The notes beneath the pieces were generated by a model, which was given only the letters and a program-made list of their open reading frames with translations, was not told the DNA's origin and ran no database searches. From Sambucus nigra (Eukaryota > Streptophyta > Magnoliopsida > Dipsacales > Adoxaceae), in contig OX422208.1 of NCBI GenBank assembly GCA_949130495.1, positions 399,798,561-399,862,560 on the forward strand: a DNA stretch of 64,000 bases, written 5' to 3'. Made by a program: the position numbers and the translations under genes. Positions within the stretch are counted from its first letter, which is position 1. Each line of letters opens with the position of its first letter. Shown here piece by piece: positions 11,461 to 22,954 of this stretch.

Positions 11461-11793
11461 AATTTTACCGTCCCTAGTACTTTGGTACCAAAATTTTGAC
11501 ATCCTTCAATTTTTTAAAGATAGCCAATAGTCGTCCCAAAAACATTGGTTAAAGTAAGCTTCCTTACCGTCTCAAAAAGCTCCCATAAACGATGAGCTTT
11601 CGAGACAAATTAGTTCTCGTCTCAAAAAACTCTTTTAGAACTGTTGTTACTGTATCAAAAACATTTTAAAATGGATTGCTAATAAAAACAAACCTTGAAT
11701 AGTCTCAAATACTTTCCCAAATATTATTCTTGACTACTAAAATATTTTTTAGGACTAATTTTTCCCATCCTAAAAAATTATTTTTTTGTAGCG
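11460..11793 (-). repeat. CACTA right subterminal and terminal repeat
   Basis: The stretch holds several copies of the GTCTCAAA/GTCCCAAA word and GACTACTAAAATATTTT close to the terminus. It ends in TTATTTTTTTGTAGCG at 11793. Confidence 0.75.
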
Positions 11794-11825
11794 ATATTTT
11801 AAAATGTTCCAAATGGTAACAAAGG

Positions 11826-11935
11826 ACTTGAATCCCAAAATAACTTCGGGATGTGTATATAGCCAAAGATGGCATCAAACTCCGCATTATTCGTAAGATG
11901 AATAAGGTTGGGGTATAATCCATAATCCTAATCTA
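11826..11935 (-). mobile_element. Fragment of a Tat-type LTR, minus strand
   Basis: AAAGGACTTGAATCCC, ATAGCCAAAGATGGCATCAA and a GGTTGGGGTATAATCCATAA stretch match, in order and reversed, the end region of the + strand Tat LTR (58070-58180: GGGATAAACCCCACCCC, TTTGATGCC, GACTCGAGTCCTTT). It lies just outside the CACTA right end. LTR boundaries are not visible. Confidence 0.6.
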
Positions 11936-12340
11936 GGTTGACTCTTTCAATTTACGAAAATACATTTCAATGTATATATCATAATGAAAAGAGTGGGATT
12001 AGTGATAGAGTTATAAACAAGCTAAATATCGAATAAGAACACTAAAATATGAAAATAAACATTTATGGGACTAGTAAAACATAAAGGATATTACAACAGA
12101 TCCGTATTTTTGTCAAAGTATTCTTGAATAGCTTCTTAGAGGTCTATTCGGTCCAATGCATCCCAGGTTCCTAGCTTCATAAAAGACTATGAAATACACT
12201 TGTTAGGCTTGAAATTCCAGATAATTCCACCATTATACCCCCCCAAGAAACTATTCGATGGTACTCAGACAAAACAGAGTTACAAATATTATATAATGTA
12301 AATAACTACCAAACCTGAACTATTATCTTAAGAAAGGACT

Positions 12341-12440
12341 CGAATATCAGTTTGACTTTAGGACGCCTATGCAGCCAAATAAACTGGCATCAAAGTCCAC
12401 GTTGTCATATCACAACAAAAGATTAGGATGTTAATATTCT
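12341..12440 (-). mobile_element. Second fragment of a Tat-type LTR, minus strand
   Basis: AAGGACTCGAATATC, GGACGCCTATGCAGCC and GGCATCAAAGTCCACGTTGT repeat the same reversed order as 58100-58180 of the Tat LTR. Together with 4366-4480 and 11826-11935 this makes three minus-strand copies of the segment. Confidence 0.65.
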
Positions 12441-12539
12441 ATTAGTAATTTGATTGAAATGTTTAGTGGTCCAAACAGTGAAGAGAAAATCTTACCAACA
12501 TAAAAAAAAAGTAACATTTTGAGCGAATTAACCTTGTTA

Positions 12540-13158
12540 AGGCGTATAGTGTGGTTCTAAAAGATGTTGTGTAGAACCCATCAAACACAGGCTATTAGTT
12601 AGTCTTATAGTTATGCACAACCTTATTTTTCGTTATAAGCCCAACTAATATCATGCGTTTCACCGAATGGGTTCCACAAATTAGGAATGCAATTATTTTG
12701 TTATGAATATTAGTATTGATCAAAGATATTTACAAATCTATTTTTAGTGTTGTGTGAGTACATTTGAACATTTTCATCCAAATCTAACCAATCATGCTTA
12801 TCGGGAACATCGTAGTTTCATAATAAGACTATAACATAACCTAGTCACTACTTGAAACACCTAATTAGTTCGACTAGTCAGATTTTGAACAAAAGATTCA
12901 AGGGTACACATACAAAACTAAATTAAATGTATGAGTAGACTTTATCAATATCAATATTCTGAACTAAACAATCACATTCCCAATATATGGAACCCATTTG
13001 GTGAATCACATGCTATTAGTTGGAAAAATAGACTTGGCCAAAAGAAGGTTGTGCATAGCTATAATTTGACAAGCCTATAAAATGGACTAATAGTCAATAT
13101 TTCAACTGATATGTTCCACATAACACCAATTAAAAACACTCCAGGAACACCAATAATG
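12540..13158. repeat. Long foldback (hairpin) element, arms of about 250 bp
   Basis: The left arm (12540-12800) and right arm (12870-13158) are imperfect reverse complements. Paired landmarks include ATGCACAACCTT with AAGGTTGTGCAT, CCAACTAATATCATG with CATGCTATTAGTTGG, GAATGGGTTCCA with TGGAACCCATTTG, and GAATATTAGTATTGAT with ATCAATATCAATATTC. The loop is about 70 bp. It has no coding capacity. It resembles a foldback transposon or large MITE. Transcription through it would give a long hairpin RNA. Confidence 0.75.
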
Positions 13159-16150
13159 TTAATCCCATCTCAACAATACTATGTTGATCCTATTAAGATT
13201 TTGGCTTCACCATTTAGGTCAGTGAACAAATTAATCATATTACTAATCGGACACTAACTTTCAATCTTGTGTTGTGTTAACAAGTTATCATATCATGTTA
13301 TTGTGTCGTGTTGTTCCACTCATAAACGGATTGTTCTAAGGAATCATGCCATATATACGTACACAAATGTACTTTATCTGAATCCATAGGTTGATAGTAG
13401 TGGACTCCGTAAGCATCATCAATTAGGTCAGTCAATGGACGATGTGCTAGCGAATCATTCACCACTTTCACCCAGTCAGGTTCCGTTACCCGATCGAGTA
13501 TCAGTAATTCTTTCGGAACATATGGTACATTTTACCCCATGAAATGTCCATATCTTATAATCTTACAATATAACCCATTGAGACTCTGTTACTCCCTACT
13601 ATACATTTTTTGTATTGTGGTAAACCCATTCAAGAATATGAAATAAATTCATTCAACCCAACCATTCAATCAATAAGAAATAAAATCGAACACATTAAGA
13701 AGTCAATAAACCCAAAAAAATAAAATTAAAATAAATTAAGATGTCATCACATGTCCCACGAAATAAAATAGTTATGAACGTGTCCCAAAATATGAAAGAA
13801 CAGTACAAACTTGTCCCAAAATAAAACATTTTTCATCGCCTAATCTTCACCGACAAATAAATTATTCGGGCAATATATGCATTTTTATGTTTTTTTAATA
13901 TAAGTACCTCGCTCTGGTTAATATGAACACTCTCCTAATTATAACATGGGTAATAGTATAAACTTATATCTTAGCCTCATCTACTTACAAAGAGTCACCA
14001 GGCACATGTTCTCCATGAGTCATAAAAATAAACGTGCATGTGCCAATGACCCTGTTATTTGTGAAGCCCTTATATAACACTCCTCTCTATATTCATTGTG
14101 AATGGATGATGATTATGATCGAAAAGAGGGTGAAACAGGTGGCTGAGAGGGGAATATTGGAAGAGGCATTGGGAAACCGTAAGGTCAAGGAGAGGGGAAA
14201 CCCTGAAATGCAAACTGATATTCGCCTTATTGCCGAGCAAGATATTGTCACAATCCATTGATCTCAGTCGTCAGTTGTCCCAAGGTATTAGTACCATTGC
14301 TAAAGTCCTTCTTGAGACCTAATACAACCTCTTTCATATTCGTCTGTTCTTCTGCCTGTCACAACATGTGACTCCTTATCGAATTGAGCTTGTTTTGGTC
14401 CTTGGCATCTTGGAGTCCACATATCTTGTCCTCCCCCTTTTTTCCTTCCTAAGTACATTGTATAGGGCATCTGAGTCAATGTCATAGGGGTCGAACTCGG
14501 ACTAATAACTCATTATTCCTTATATCATTTCCTGTAGTATAATATTATATTTAAGACTATAAATGCAATATTATTTTTTTACAATGTGTATATATATTAT
14601 CATTAAATACCCTTAATCCTTTCCACCCATTTCTCATTCAAATCACCATATGATTTGGTCTCAAGTTTGTGGACATGAAATTTGTTTCTGTGTTAAGTCT
14701 TTTTTTTCCTTTGGTCAAGTTTTGACTCCATAGACTCTTTTTCTAAGATGTCGTTCTATTGGTGGATGAGAATTTCAAAATTTTGGAGGACTGTCTTTCA
14801 ACTCTAAAATATCATAACTTGATGTCCCCGTTAGGATGTGAACCTTCCTGAGGTTCTTCTGATAGGTTTTCAATTGTTCATCTATTTGAAAAAGAACAAT
14901 TGCCTTTGAACCGGGTGGGATGTAAAATTTCTACAAATTTGATCCCACACATCATCTTTTATGGCATGATCAACGTTCTTCTAGTTGTCTATGTCAGATT
15001 CCCACAATCATTTTTCCAAGATACACACAGCGGGATTTAAAAATCTAGATGTCATTTTTATTACTAGTAGGATTCTCGACAATGGAGAACCCAATATGCT
15101 TCTTGTCTTGTGCTTGGGATTCCTCTATAACGGGAGTTGGGGGAGTTGGATTAATAGTGGTTTGTGGAGTCTGATGAATCAGAGACAGTGTGGATGGATT
15201 GGTAAATGAACCTGTAAGGAGCAGAGTATTATAAGCCCGCATGTGTTGAGAATTCAACTAGATGATTAGGAGAGGATTCTGTTGGAGGATGAGCTTCGTT
15301 ATTTAGTTGACGATATTTGTTCATGTTCGATATTTCCAACAAATAAATAAATAAATATTTAACGAACAATGTATGACATTAATGTTTAAGACTATATATA
15401 CACATATATGTATATACCTTTTCAACAGCTTTTAAAACATGCTAGATGTATCTGATTTCCATCCTATTGGTATTATTTTTTAAAAAATTTATGAAATTTT
15501 TCACATGGCCAACTGGGCGGAAGCTTATCTATGATGGTTGTACAAATATCCATGACATGAACTATAAATCCTTTCTTCTTCAAGTCTTTTGCAACTCACA
15601 TTTAATGTTCATATGTTGTGAGACATCACAATCTGGGTGCATATTTTGTTTATGAAATTGTATACACAATGGATTAATTTTTTTGCATTTCCTAGTGTCA
15701 CTAACATCAGTCCATGGTCGGGATTACGAATGCAAAATATATTATATAGTGCCTCATCCCAGCATTCGGGAAAGGAAAATGTAATACAATCGAACAAGTA
15801 TGGTTGTAAGAGATCAACTACATGATTTGTAAGGTAAGTAAATTGTTCAATTTTTCTATTCCCATAATGGTAAATAAGAGTTCCCTATATAAAGCGCACT
15901 AATAACATATGTTTTAGTGCGGTTCAATTATAACCTCTCGGTCATCCGTTGAAAGTAGTTATTATCGTGACTCATTTTTTCCAAAGAAAAAATATTAAAT
16001 GAGGGTTTGAATATGACCAATATTTTCTAACGTGAATGAGAAGATGAAAATGTATAAAATATTTTTGCATGTGGGACAACATACAAAAATTATGAGTAGA
16101 TGCTCTAAATAATCCTAAAATTAATATGAGTCCATCAACTGATTAATGTT
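13159..16150. other. Unassigned intergenic sequence
   Basis: AT-rich with short frames on both strands. On the minus strand around 14300-15260 a few stretches (for example WDQICRNFTSHP and SHVVTGRRTDEYERG) vaguely recall plant Ptta/En/Spm transposase remnants. They are in different frames and too short to call. Nothing else is supportable. Confidence 0.3.
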
Positions 16151-16153
16151 TTC

Positions 16154-16736
16154 AATTAATCAATCAAATGCAATAAGTCTAATTTTAGATCATTTTAAAT
16201 AAATCAATCCTAATATTACTTTGTGTCCACTAATTGCAAGCCTTTCCAACAATTTGTGTTCACCTGAACAGTAATCACTTAAGGAAGGAGTGAACACGGC
16301 CACATCAGTTAACCAAACAAATATATGCATTAATATTCATACACACAATATCAATTAAATAATATTTTTTGATTAATCAATCAAACACAAAAAGTCCAAT
16401 TTTAGTTCATTTTCAATAAATAGATCTTAAAATTACTATGTCTCCACCAATGTACAAGCCCTTTCATCAAATTATGTTCACCCAAACAACATCCACTTAA
16501 GGAAAGAGGTGACTATGACCACAACAATTAAACAAAAATATATTTTCACTAATATTTATTAGCACACTATCAACATCAACTAATTGATATTTCTCAATTA
16601 ATCAATCATACATAACAAGTCAAATTTTAGTTCATTTTAATTAAATTAATCCTAAAATTACTATGTCCACCAATTTGCAAGCCCTTCCACCAATTTCTGT
16701 TCACCCAAATAACAACCACTTAAGGAAGGAGTCAAG
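16154..16736. repeat. Tandem repeat of about 220 bp, interrupted by the Tekay-like element
   Basis: Units start with AATTAATCAATCA at 16154, 16371 and 16596 (spacing 217 and 225 bp). They share TTTTAGTTCATTTT, AAAATTACTATGT, CAAGCCCTTCCA, TGTTCACC and CACTTAAGGAAGGAG. The third unit stops at GGAGTCAAG where the LTR at 16737 begins. Sequence resembling its continuation (TTAACACGACC; unit 1 has TGAACACGGCC) resumes at 32917. Confidence 0.75.
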
Positions 16737-18753
16737 TGTAATACCCCGTATTTTTATGGATTTTAAATTTTGGAATTTAGTAAATTTAATTAAGATAGAT
16801 TAATTTAATATTAATCCGAAAATTTGTTTTAAATATTTACTAGCGTGATGAGAGTTAGTAATTATTGGAAAATTATTGATTTGTTAAATATTACTTATTG
16901 AGTAGAGTAATACGTAGAATTGAATTTATTAAAATTGTCACGAGGAAATATTATGACAATTATGGAAATTAAGTCAGGACGCGCATGTGTCGTGTCGGGA
17001 CTAAATTATTATTATTATAAGTGAATAAATTATAAATCACCCATATGGTCATTTCGAGTACGTCAACATGTCCTGAAGGGTCGAAATAATCAGAAAAGTG
17101 TATCTGGGGGTTTAGTTTGGGTCTCGTGGTGTTTTTAGGCCTAATTGGTATCCCAGGAGGGTATTATAGTCATTTTGTATTTTTGGGTAATTAAACCCAC
17201 GAATTTCCTAAGGATATATCAGCCTTTAGGAGTTGTCTTCTAGGGTTAACAAACACAAAATCAAAGAACGGACATTAGAGAAGAAGTTGGAGAGCTTTCC
17301 AAGTAACTCAAGGCCAAAGACTCACCCGTTTGCACCACCACCACCACCAAAGTGTAGATCGCGTGACAAGGAACGCAACCATACCTCTTTCGTCCATAAA
17401 TCAGAAACTCAAATTCCAGGCAAGTATATATCTTGCTCTATTTTAGTTAATGTTTCAATCATGTTAGTCCAGGGTTGTTTAAAACATGATTCATGGAAGA
17501 AACCAATAATTTAGAGACTTAAAATCATATGTTGTAGAGAAAGCAGATATATTCTGGACATCTAAATCACATGTAGAGGATAAGCCACAAATTTGTATGG
17601 ATTTAGAAGCAAGAAATCTGGAAAAGAAATGGAATAATGGAAATTAAAGAAAAATTAGGGTTCTTGAAGTTTATGTAAAATTTACCCCATTAAATCATTA
17701 TACTTGATGCATTTGGACATATTTTACGTAGAAAATCATATATTTGGGTATGTATTATTGGTAGTAATGTTGTTTGGGAGTTTGGGGATCGTTAATGGAG
17801 TTTTGGTTGAGGTTGGAGAGGCAAACCCGTAACTAGATAATTGCAGGTTTCATCATAACTGCTTGATCGATCGATCGATCGATGGTATCGATCGATCGAC
17901 CCCCTTTCCTCGATCGATCCTTCCTGGAAAACTGCGTATTTTTCTTCTTTAAGTTTAATCCGATTAAAATTCGTAGGAACCCTTAATCATCATTGATAGA
18001 GCATAAAGAATTATAAAGGGGACCAGTAGGGCCTAGGTAGACCCCGTTGAGTGAAATTTAAGGTATGATGAAATTATGGGTTAACGGGGAGTTATTCACA
18101 CATACAAAATCATGCGTACGTCTAATAAAAGATCGAGACTCGTGAGTAAGTTAGACTAGAAGATAAGTGAGAGTGCCTACTGAAATTATACTTAGGGAGA
18201 TAGAATACTTTGAGAGATGAGAAGTAAGTATGGAATAACTTATATATGAGAATAAAAGTGACAAGTCCGTTATGCGAGATAATCGAGTAAAATGTGCTAA
18301 GTACGGATAATTATAATTATGGGTCGTGGGCGCACCACATTTAGAAATGTGAATGTTTATATATATATGACTGTGTGATTGTTCATATTATATATCTGTG
18401 TAAATATCATACCCGAGTTACTTGCTATCACGGGGTTTTCGCGTTGGGACAGTCTTATCTCGATTGGGCCTTTATGGAGGATATTAACTTGTACCCTAGA
18501 ACATAGGATTCCTTGGCACAGGCTATCTGATTGATAGTCAGATGGCCCTAAGAGACGTGAGGGTATGTGATGACCTCTTAGAGACTTGGAACTATGATTC
18601 GCCTCCATTTGTATGTGTTTTGTGTTAATACAGTTCGAGAGTGATTCCGAACTAGTATTTCCCTTAGTACGAGTGATGCGGGGACTAGATAGCAGAGTAT
18701 GCCAGCACCATAGATTTTATGTGGGGTGCCGATAGTATATATATTATATGAGT

Positions 18754-18801
<48 letters not shown>

Positions 18802-19776
18802 GTATGGGAACTTTCTACTATCCATAAAAATAGTTCAGTAATGAATAAATACTCCAACTTTATTATAAGTGTTTGGGAATTTTGTGACATCACTGGGCTA
18901 TTTTAAATAACATAAGATATATGAGAGAGCCTAATTTTCAGAAATTAATTATCTTAGCCATAGTATCTATCGGAAATTAAACCTTATGAGAAAGTTAAGT
19001 TAAAATAAACTTTTGAGATTAATAGTACGGTAGGCGTCCACACTAGATGAGAGGTGCGAATTTCTTAAGAGAGTGTCGCATACTAACATGGTTGTTTTAT
19101 TAGCCGATAAACATTTTAAATACTTGCTAAACTATTTTTAAACTGTTTTACACTTGGGCACTGACCTGTTTCCTATTATTTCTTTTCTCTTGTATATATA
19201 TGTATATATTACACGTGTCCAGCCAAAGGGGCGTCATGCTTAGATTCCTTGGAACGGATGCGCTGCAGCTTCTGTTGGAGTTGCAGGCCACTGCTTAGAC
19301 GACCTCATTGTTGACTCTACTCTCATTTTAGTTCTGATTAGTTAGGGCATGTCTCGCCCGTTTCCCTATTCAGTTGGATTTGTTAGAGATTTAGGTTCAT
19401 TTATTTTCAGTATTTGGTACTATTTGGGATGTAAGTTCGTGTCAGGATGATTTCATTTGTAGTTTTTAGACTTAGTATTGATTTATCTGAATGGTTCAAT
19501 TCTTGTGTGTTAATTGCCATCTTTAACATTTATACGATTCTTAAATTGTTAATATACGATTCTTAAACTGTTAATTATTGAAAAGATTTTCATAATGGAA
19601 TTAAATAAAATAGAAATAAGGTTTAAATTGTTTTGACACTTAGCTTAATTATTTAAGGTGTTTAAACTGGAAATTTATTTTGCGACGGTGATGCTGAGAA
19701 TGAACCAACCGTTCACCTTGATTTTTAATTTAATAAAGGGCTGATCACCCGGTATTTAATTAGGCGGGGTGTCATA
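16737..19776 (+). repeat. 5' LTR of the 16737 Tekay-like element
   Basis: It starts TGTAATACCCCG and ends GGTGTCATA, where CACA is expected, so the final C has probably mutated. A likely TATA box is AGGATATATC at 17211-17220. An ATCGATCGAT palindrome cluster lies at 17864-17920, and a (TA)n tract at 18757-18796. The 93-codon frame at 17233 is leader sequence of the LTR transcript and has no known domain. Confidence 0.85.
17864..17920. repeat. TCGATCGA palindrome cluster in the 5' LTR
   Basis: Three stretches of (ATCG)n lie within 57 bp, the last flanked by CCTCGATCGATCC. The 3' LTR copy (30984-31056) has an extra unit of about 18 bp (TTGATCGATCGATCAA is a perfect 16-bp palindrome there). This copy therefore appears to have lost a unit. 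Confidence 0.9.
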
Positions 19777-19778
19777 GG

Positions 19779-19790
19779 TGGTATGAGAGC
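19779..19790 (+). other. Primer-binding site, tRNA-iMet type
   Basis: TGGTATGAGAGC differs by one base from TGGTATCAGAGC, the complement of the plant initiator tRNA-Met 3' end. It lies directly after the 5' LTR. Confidence 0.75.
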
Positions 19791-19966
19791 ATCAGGTTCT
19801 AGTGTCTTTTAGGATTTGTACGGATTATTTCGTTTCCAGTTTAGCATCTTTAATTTAGAGCCCTAATATTAGGAATGTTGTATTCATCTTTATGCGTTGG
19901 AAATTCATGCTTCTGCGATTTTTCGATGTGAGTGTTGAACTTATCCATATTATTTTAAACTTTTAG

Positions 19967-20813
19967 ATGACCTGTCAAGACGAACAAGCTAATACCGTTG
20001 GGGAAGTTAATGAGCATGAACAACTCACACCTTAGGTGTCTCCGAAGAGTGTATCAATCGTCGAATTAGCAGGCATTGTGGCACAAGCAGTTACCACTGT
20101 AGTCTTACAGTACCATGATCGTAGTATGCAGCTTAGAGGAGGCAAAGACCTAGAGAGATTAGTCAATTTGATATGACTAGAGTTGACAATTATGCGAAGA
20201 CACCAAAATCGCAGCAACAAGCTCCTTAAGACCAAAAATGCCACAAAGGTAACAAAATTTACGTGGAGAGCCAAAAGAGTCAGGGCCAACAAAGCCGGGG
20301 TCAGAATGAAGTCACAAAAAGGTGTTTTAAATGTGAAATGGACGATCATGAACGTCAATTTGTTTGAATCAGACTGGAGAGAAACTCCAACCCGACCAAC
20401 GAGAAATTTTAGGACTCTGCTATAAATATGTGCAACCGGGTCACAAGTGTAGGGATTGTCCTCAACCTGACATCGTTTTTCCACAAGTTGCTCAGCAAGG
20501 CCAACAAGGTCGAGGAAAAGGCGAAACTAGACAACAGTGTAGTAAAATAAGACAATTTCGAGGTAGGTGCTTCAAATGTGGCAAGAATGGCCATAGATGT
20601 CAGGATTTCCCAGAAGGGAATAGGGCCCCATGGCAGCAGGGTGCCCATAATAAACTGCAGAGGCCAGATCTACTAGCTATCCCAGCAACCTCATTTCAGC
20701 AGGGGCAATTACAATATGGACGTGTCTATTACGTTCACCAGGCAGCAGCACCTCAGGCACCAACCGCGATAGAAGGTACGTTTCCTATACATGGTGTTAT
20801 GGGTCGAGTTTAA
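19967..20813 (+). pseudogene. gag polyprotein remnant with two damaged zinc knuckles
   Basis: The first ATG after the primer site (19967) opens a frame containing MTCQDEQANTV, then a TAG in place of a likely Gln codon, then SIVELAGIVAQAVTT, typical of the start of chromovirus gag. The central capsid part is missing or deleted, and the frame changes twice. The C-terminal part (20364-20813) has two CCHC boxes. The first reads CYKYVQPGHKCRDCP, where the second Cys is Tyr. The second reads CFKCGKNGHRCQDF, where the last Cys is Phe. Neither would bind zinc normally. Gag would form the virus-like particle in the cytoplasm, but this copy is dead. Confidence 0.8.
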
Positions 20814-21060
20814 TTTGGTACTGGGGCATCGTACTATTTTATAACTACTCAGTTTACACGAGCCTTAGGGTTATTAGACACGGTGAAGAGTACCATGTCA
20901 TGCGTAGACTCACCATTGGGGAATGAGACTTTAATTTTCTTTATTTGACGGGGTGTAGATATAGAGATTGGTAGCTTGACATGCTGGTGTTAGATATGCA
21001 TGAGCACAATGTCATTATTGACATGCTAGATTTTTTTTCGATAAGAGTATTGTCTTTTCC
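20814..21060 (+). pseudogene. Aspartic protease remnant
   Basis: After a stop at 20811 the frame continues with FGTGASYYFITTQFTRALGL, which corresponds to the FDTGASHSFIS motif of chromovirus protease with the catalytic Asp changed to Gly. Shortly after comes MLVLDMHEHNVIIDMLDF, matching the family's LVLDMxxFDVILGMDWL, in another frame. The protease would cleave the Gag-Pol polyprotein; it is inactive here. Confidence 0.7.
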
Positions 21061-22949
21061 ATTTCGGGATAGGAGATCTGTTTAGTGATGATGCCTCACC
21101 CAGAGGGAAGATTAGCCAAGGCGATTGGCAAAGTAGAAGTATGACTTTTATCCTCGGAGGATAAGGCGTGTTTTATGTGACATGATCAAGTCACTATATT
21201 TTGTCTATTGATAGGGCAGCATGTGAGACGAGTTTAATGCATAACTATAAACATTATCATTATGTGAATAGTTCCCTAGTGTAGCGGAATTATCTTTAGT
21301 GCTACCTGCGAGGATGAATGGTTGTATTAATAGTGCCATATACTTTATTAAGGTTATTTGTTTTAGTGATGTGATATAAGAGTATGATATTACCTTGGTT
21401 GCAGTTTTATGGAAATGGTTAGTACGATAGTAGGCAGTTATTGCAAGGCAAGGCTATCGGGGTGGCTGCCTTAGTGCAACATGATTTGTTCTGGCGAGGC
21501 CTCACCTGTGAGAGATTCAGGCTCGCATTTATATTATATATTGTAGAGACTCCAAAGGTTATATTTGATCGAAGAGTTTAAATTTTGGGGTGTTTACGAA
21601 CCTTGTTGTCATGGTTCTGTGTGTATTAGGTTTACCGTTGAGCGGAAAGATTTGACTCATTATTATGTTTAGCGCTCAGGACTTGGTGATAGGTAGATCG
21701 CATTGTTATATCTATCCTTTAGAGATGTGATAGTTAAGAGTTAGACTCATATGGTTGGGGTTAGGATTTTGAGAGTCCTGATTGTATGTGTACGAGGTTT
21801 GCGAATTGTGATTACCACCAATACTGAACGATAGTGGATTGGCAAAATGTTCTCTGTTTAAGTGTAATTATGGGAGGAGATGTAACTTTTCTGTCAAACG
21901 ACGGAATAAAGGGGTACATGTTATGGATGTAGGGCCTAACAGATTTCGATAATCGACAATGCTAGGAAGTATTGTATCGGGGGGGTTCCTTGTTTGGATT
22001 TCGCTTTGCGAGACATCCCACGCATGAAACTTAGCTTAAAGTTAGAAGTAGGAAGATGTTTGGGTCATTAGTCTATGAGTTTGGTACCTCGGTCGCAGTA
22101 GGAGCAGGTAATTATATCTGTAAATTAGAAGTTGAATTATGAATTAAGGCCAGTGGAGTTGGTTAGGTGGAAAGAAAGCATTGAAAGTTTTGTCTTATCA
22201 CCACGAGTTGAGGGGTGGAACGATGATAAGGAGGATTTAAAATTTCAATTTCTAGGGTGATTGAGAGTACCCAAGTGTTGTAATCACGTTGTGGGCACAA
22301 GGAAAAGAAATAATTGGGTGTTATGTGCAAAGCGTATGTGATGCTTACGCTAGTATACACGGTTTATAGGGTGTGTGGGCATCCTGGTTAGCTGATGTTA
22401 GAATCGTCTGAGTTATAGGGATGTGGGAATAGACGTGTGGAATATATGTTTGTGGGAATAACATAAAGAAGTGGAAGTGGCAGAGTGGATTAAGAATCGC
22501 GTGAAGAACGATAATCCATATATACGTGTGTGATTAGAGTAGTACACCCGAATTTGATTGGAAGGCTGTGGGAAGCCATTTTAAAAGGGGTATTCCTTGA
22601 GAAGGGTAGAATGCAATTATTATGGAGAGCACTCGGAGCGGAGTTGTAATTAGTCAAATGTTGAGAGAGACTGACGTGTACAAAGGGTGAAAATTTTAGT
22701 ATGGTATAAAAGGTCCGAAAGTGCACATCGTTAAGAAAAGTCCATGAGTCGAAACTTTAAGTATACGCAAAGGAAAGAAGGGGAGTATTAAGTGCCACTT
22801 GATATGAGACATTACAAGTAGAAGTCGATGTCGAGTGGGACATAGTGAGTAGTCTCCATGGGCACTACTCATAAATGGAAATAGGTTGGAACAAGAGGAG
22901 CAACCAGAGAATTTTGTGGTTATCGGCAATTCCTATGATGGAAGAGGAC
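21061..22949 (+). other. Degenerate internal region of the 16737 element
   Basis: No RT, RNase H or integrase motif can be read in any frame. Either the pol gene was replaced or deleted, or it has decayed beyond recognition by eye. The nested LTR insertion starts at 22955. Confidence 0.5.
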
Positions 22950-22954
22950 GGTAA

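Larger units (their letters stand above)
2860..11793. mobile_element. CACTA (En/Spm-type) transposon, non-autonomous, 8.9 kb
   Basis: The left end reads CACTACAAAAAATAGTTTTT. The right end, read inward on the minus strand, is CGCTACAAAAAAATAATTTT, with one mismatch in the terminal five bases. A 3-bp target duplication ATA flanks both ends (2857-2859 and 11794-11796), which is the duplication length of CACTA elements. Beyond the termini both sides carry repeated GGGACTA/TAGTCCC and GTCTCAAA-like words, the usual subterminal repeats. No transposase (TNPD- or TNPA-like) frame was seen. The interior consists of older debris: a minus-strand Tat-type LTR, two minisatellites and a promoter-like LTR piece. 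The C in position 2 of the right terminus may have been lost by mutation after insertion. Confidence 0.8.

Noticed and set aside
14034..15825. Several frames of 60-75 codons on both strands, some faintly transposase-like
   Set aside because: They are short, overlapping on opposite strands, and show no consistent domain order.
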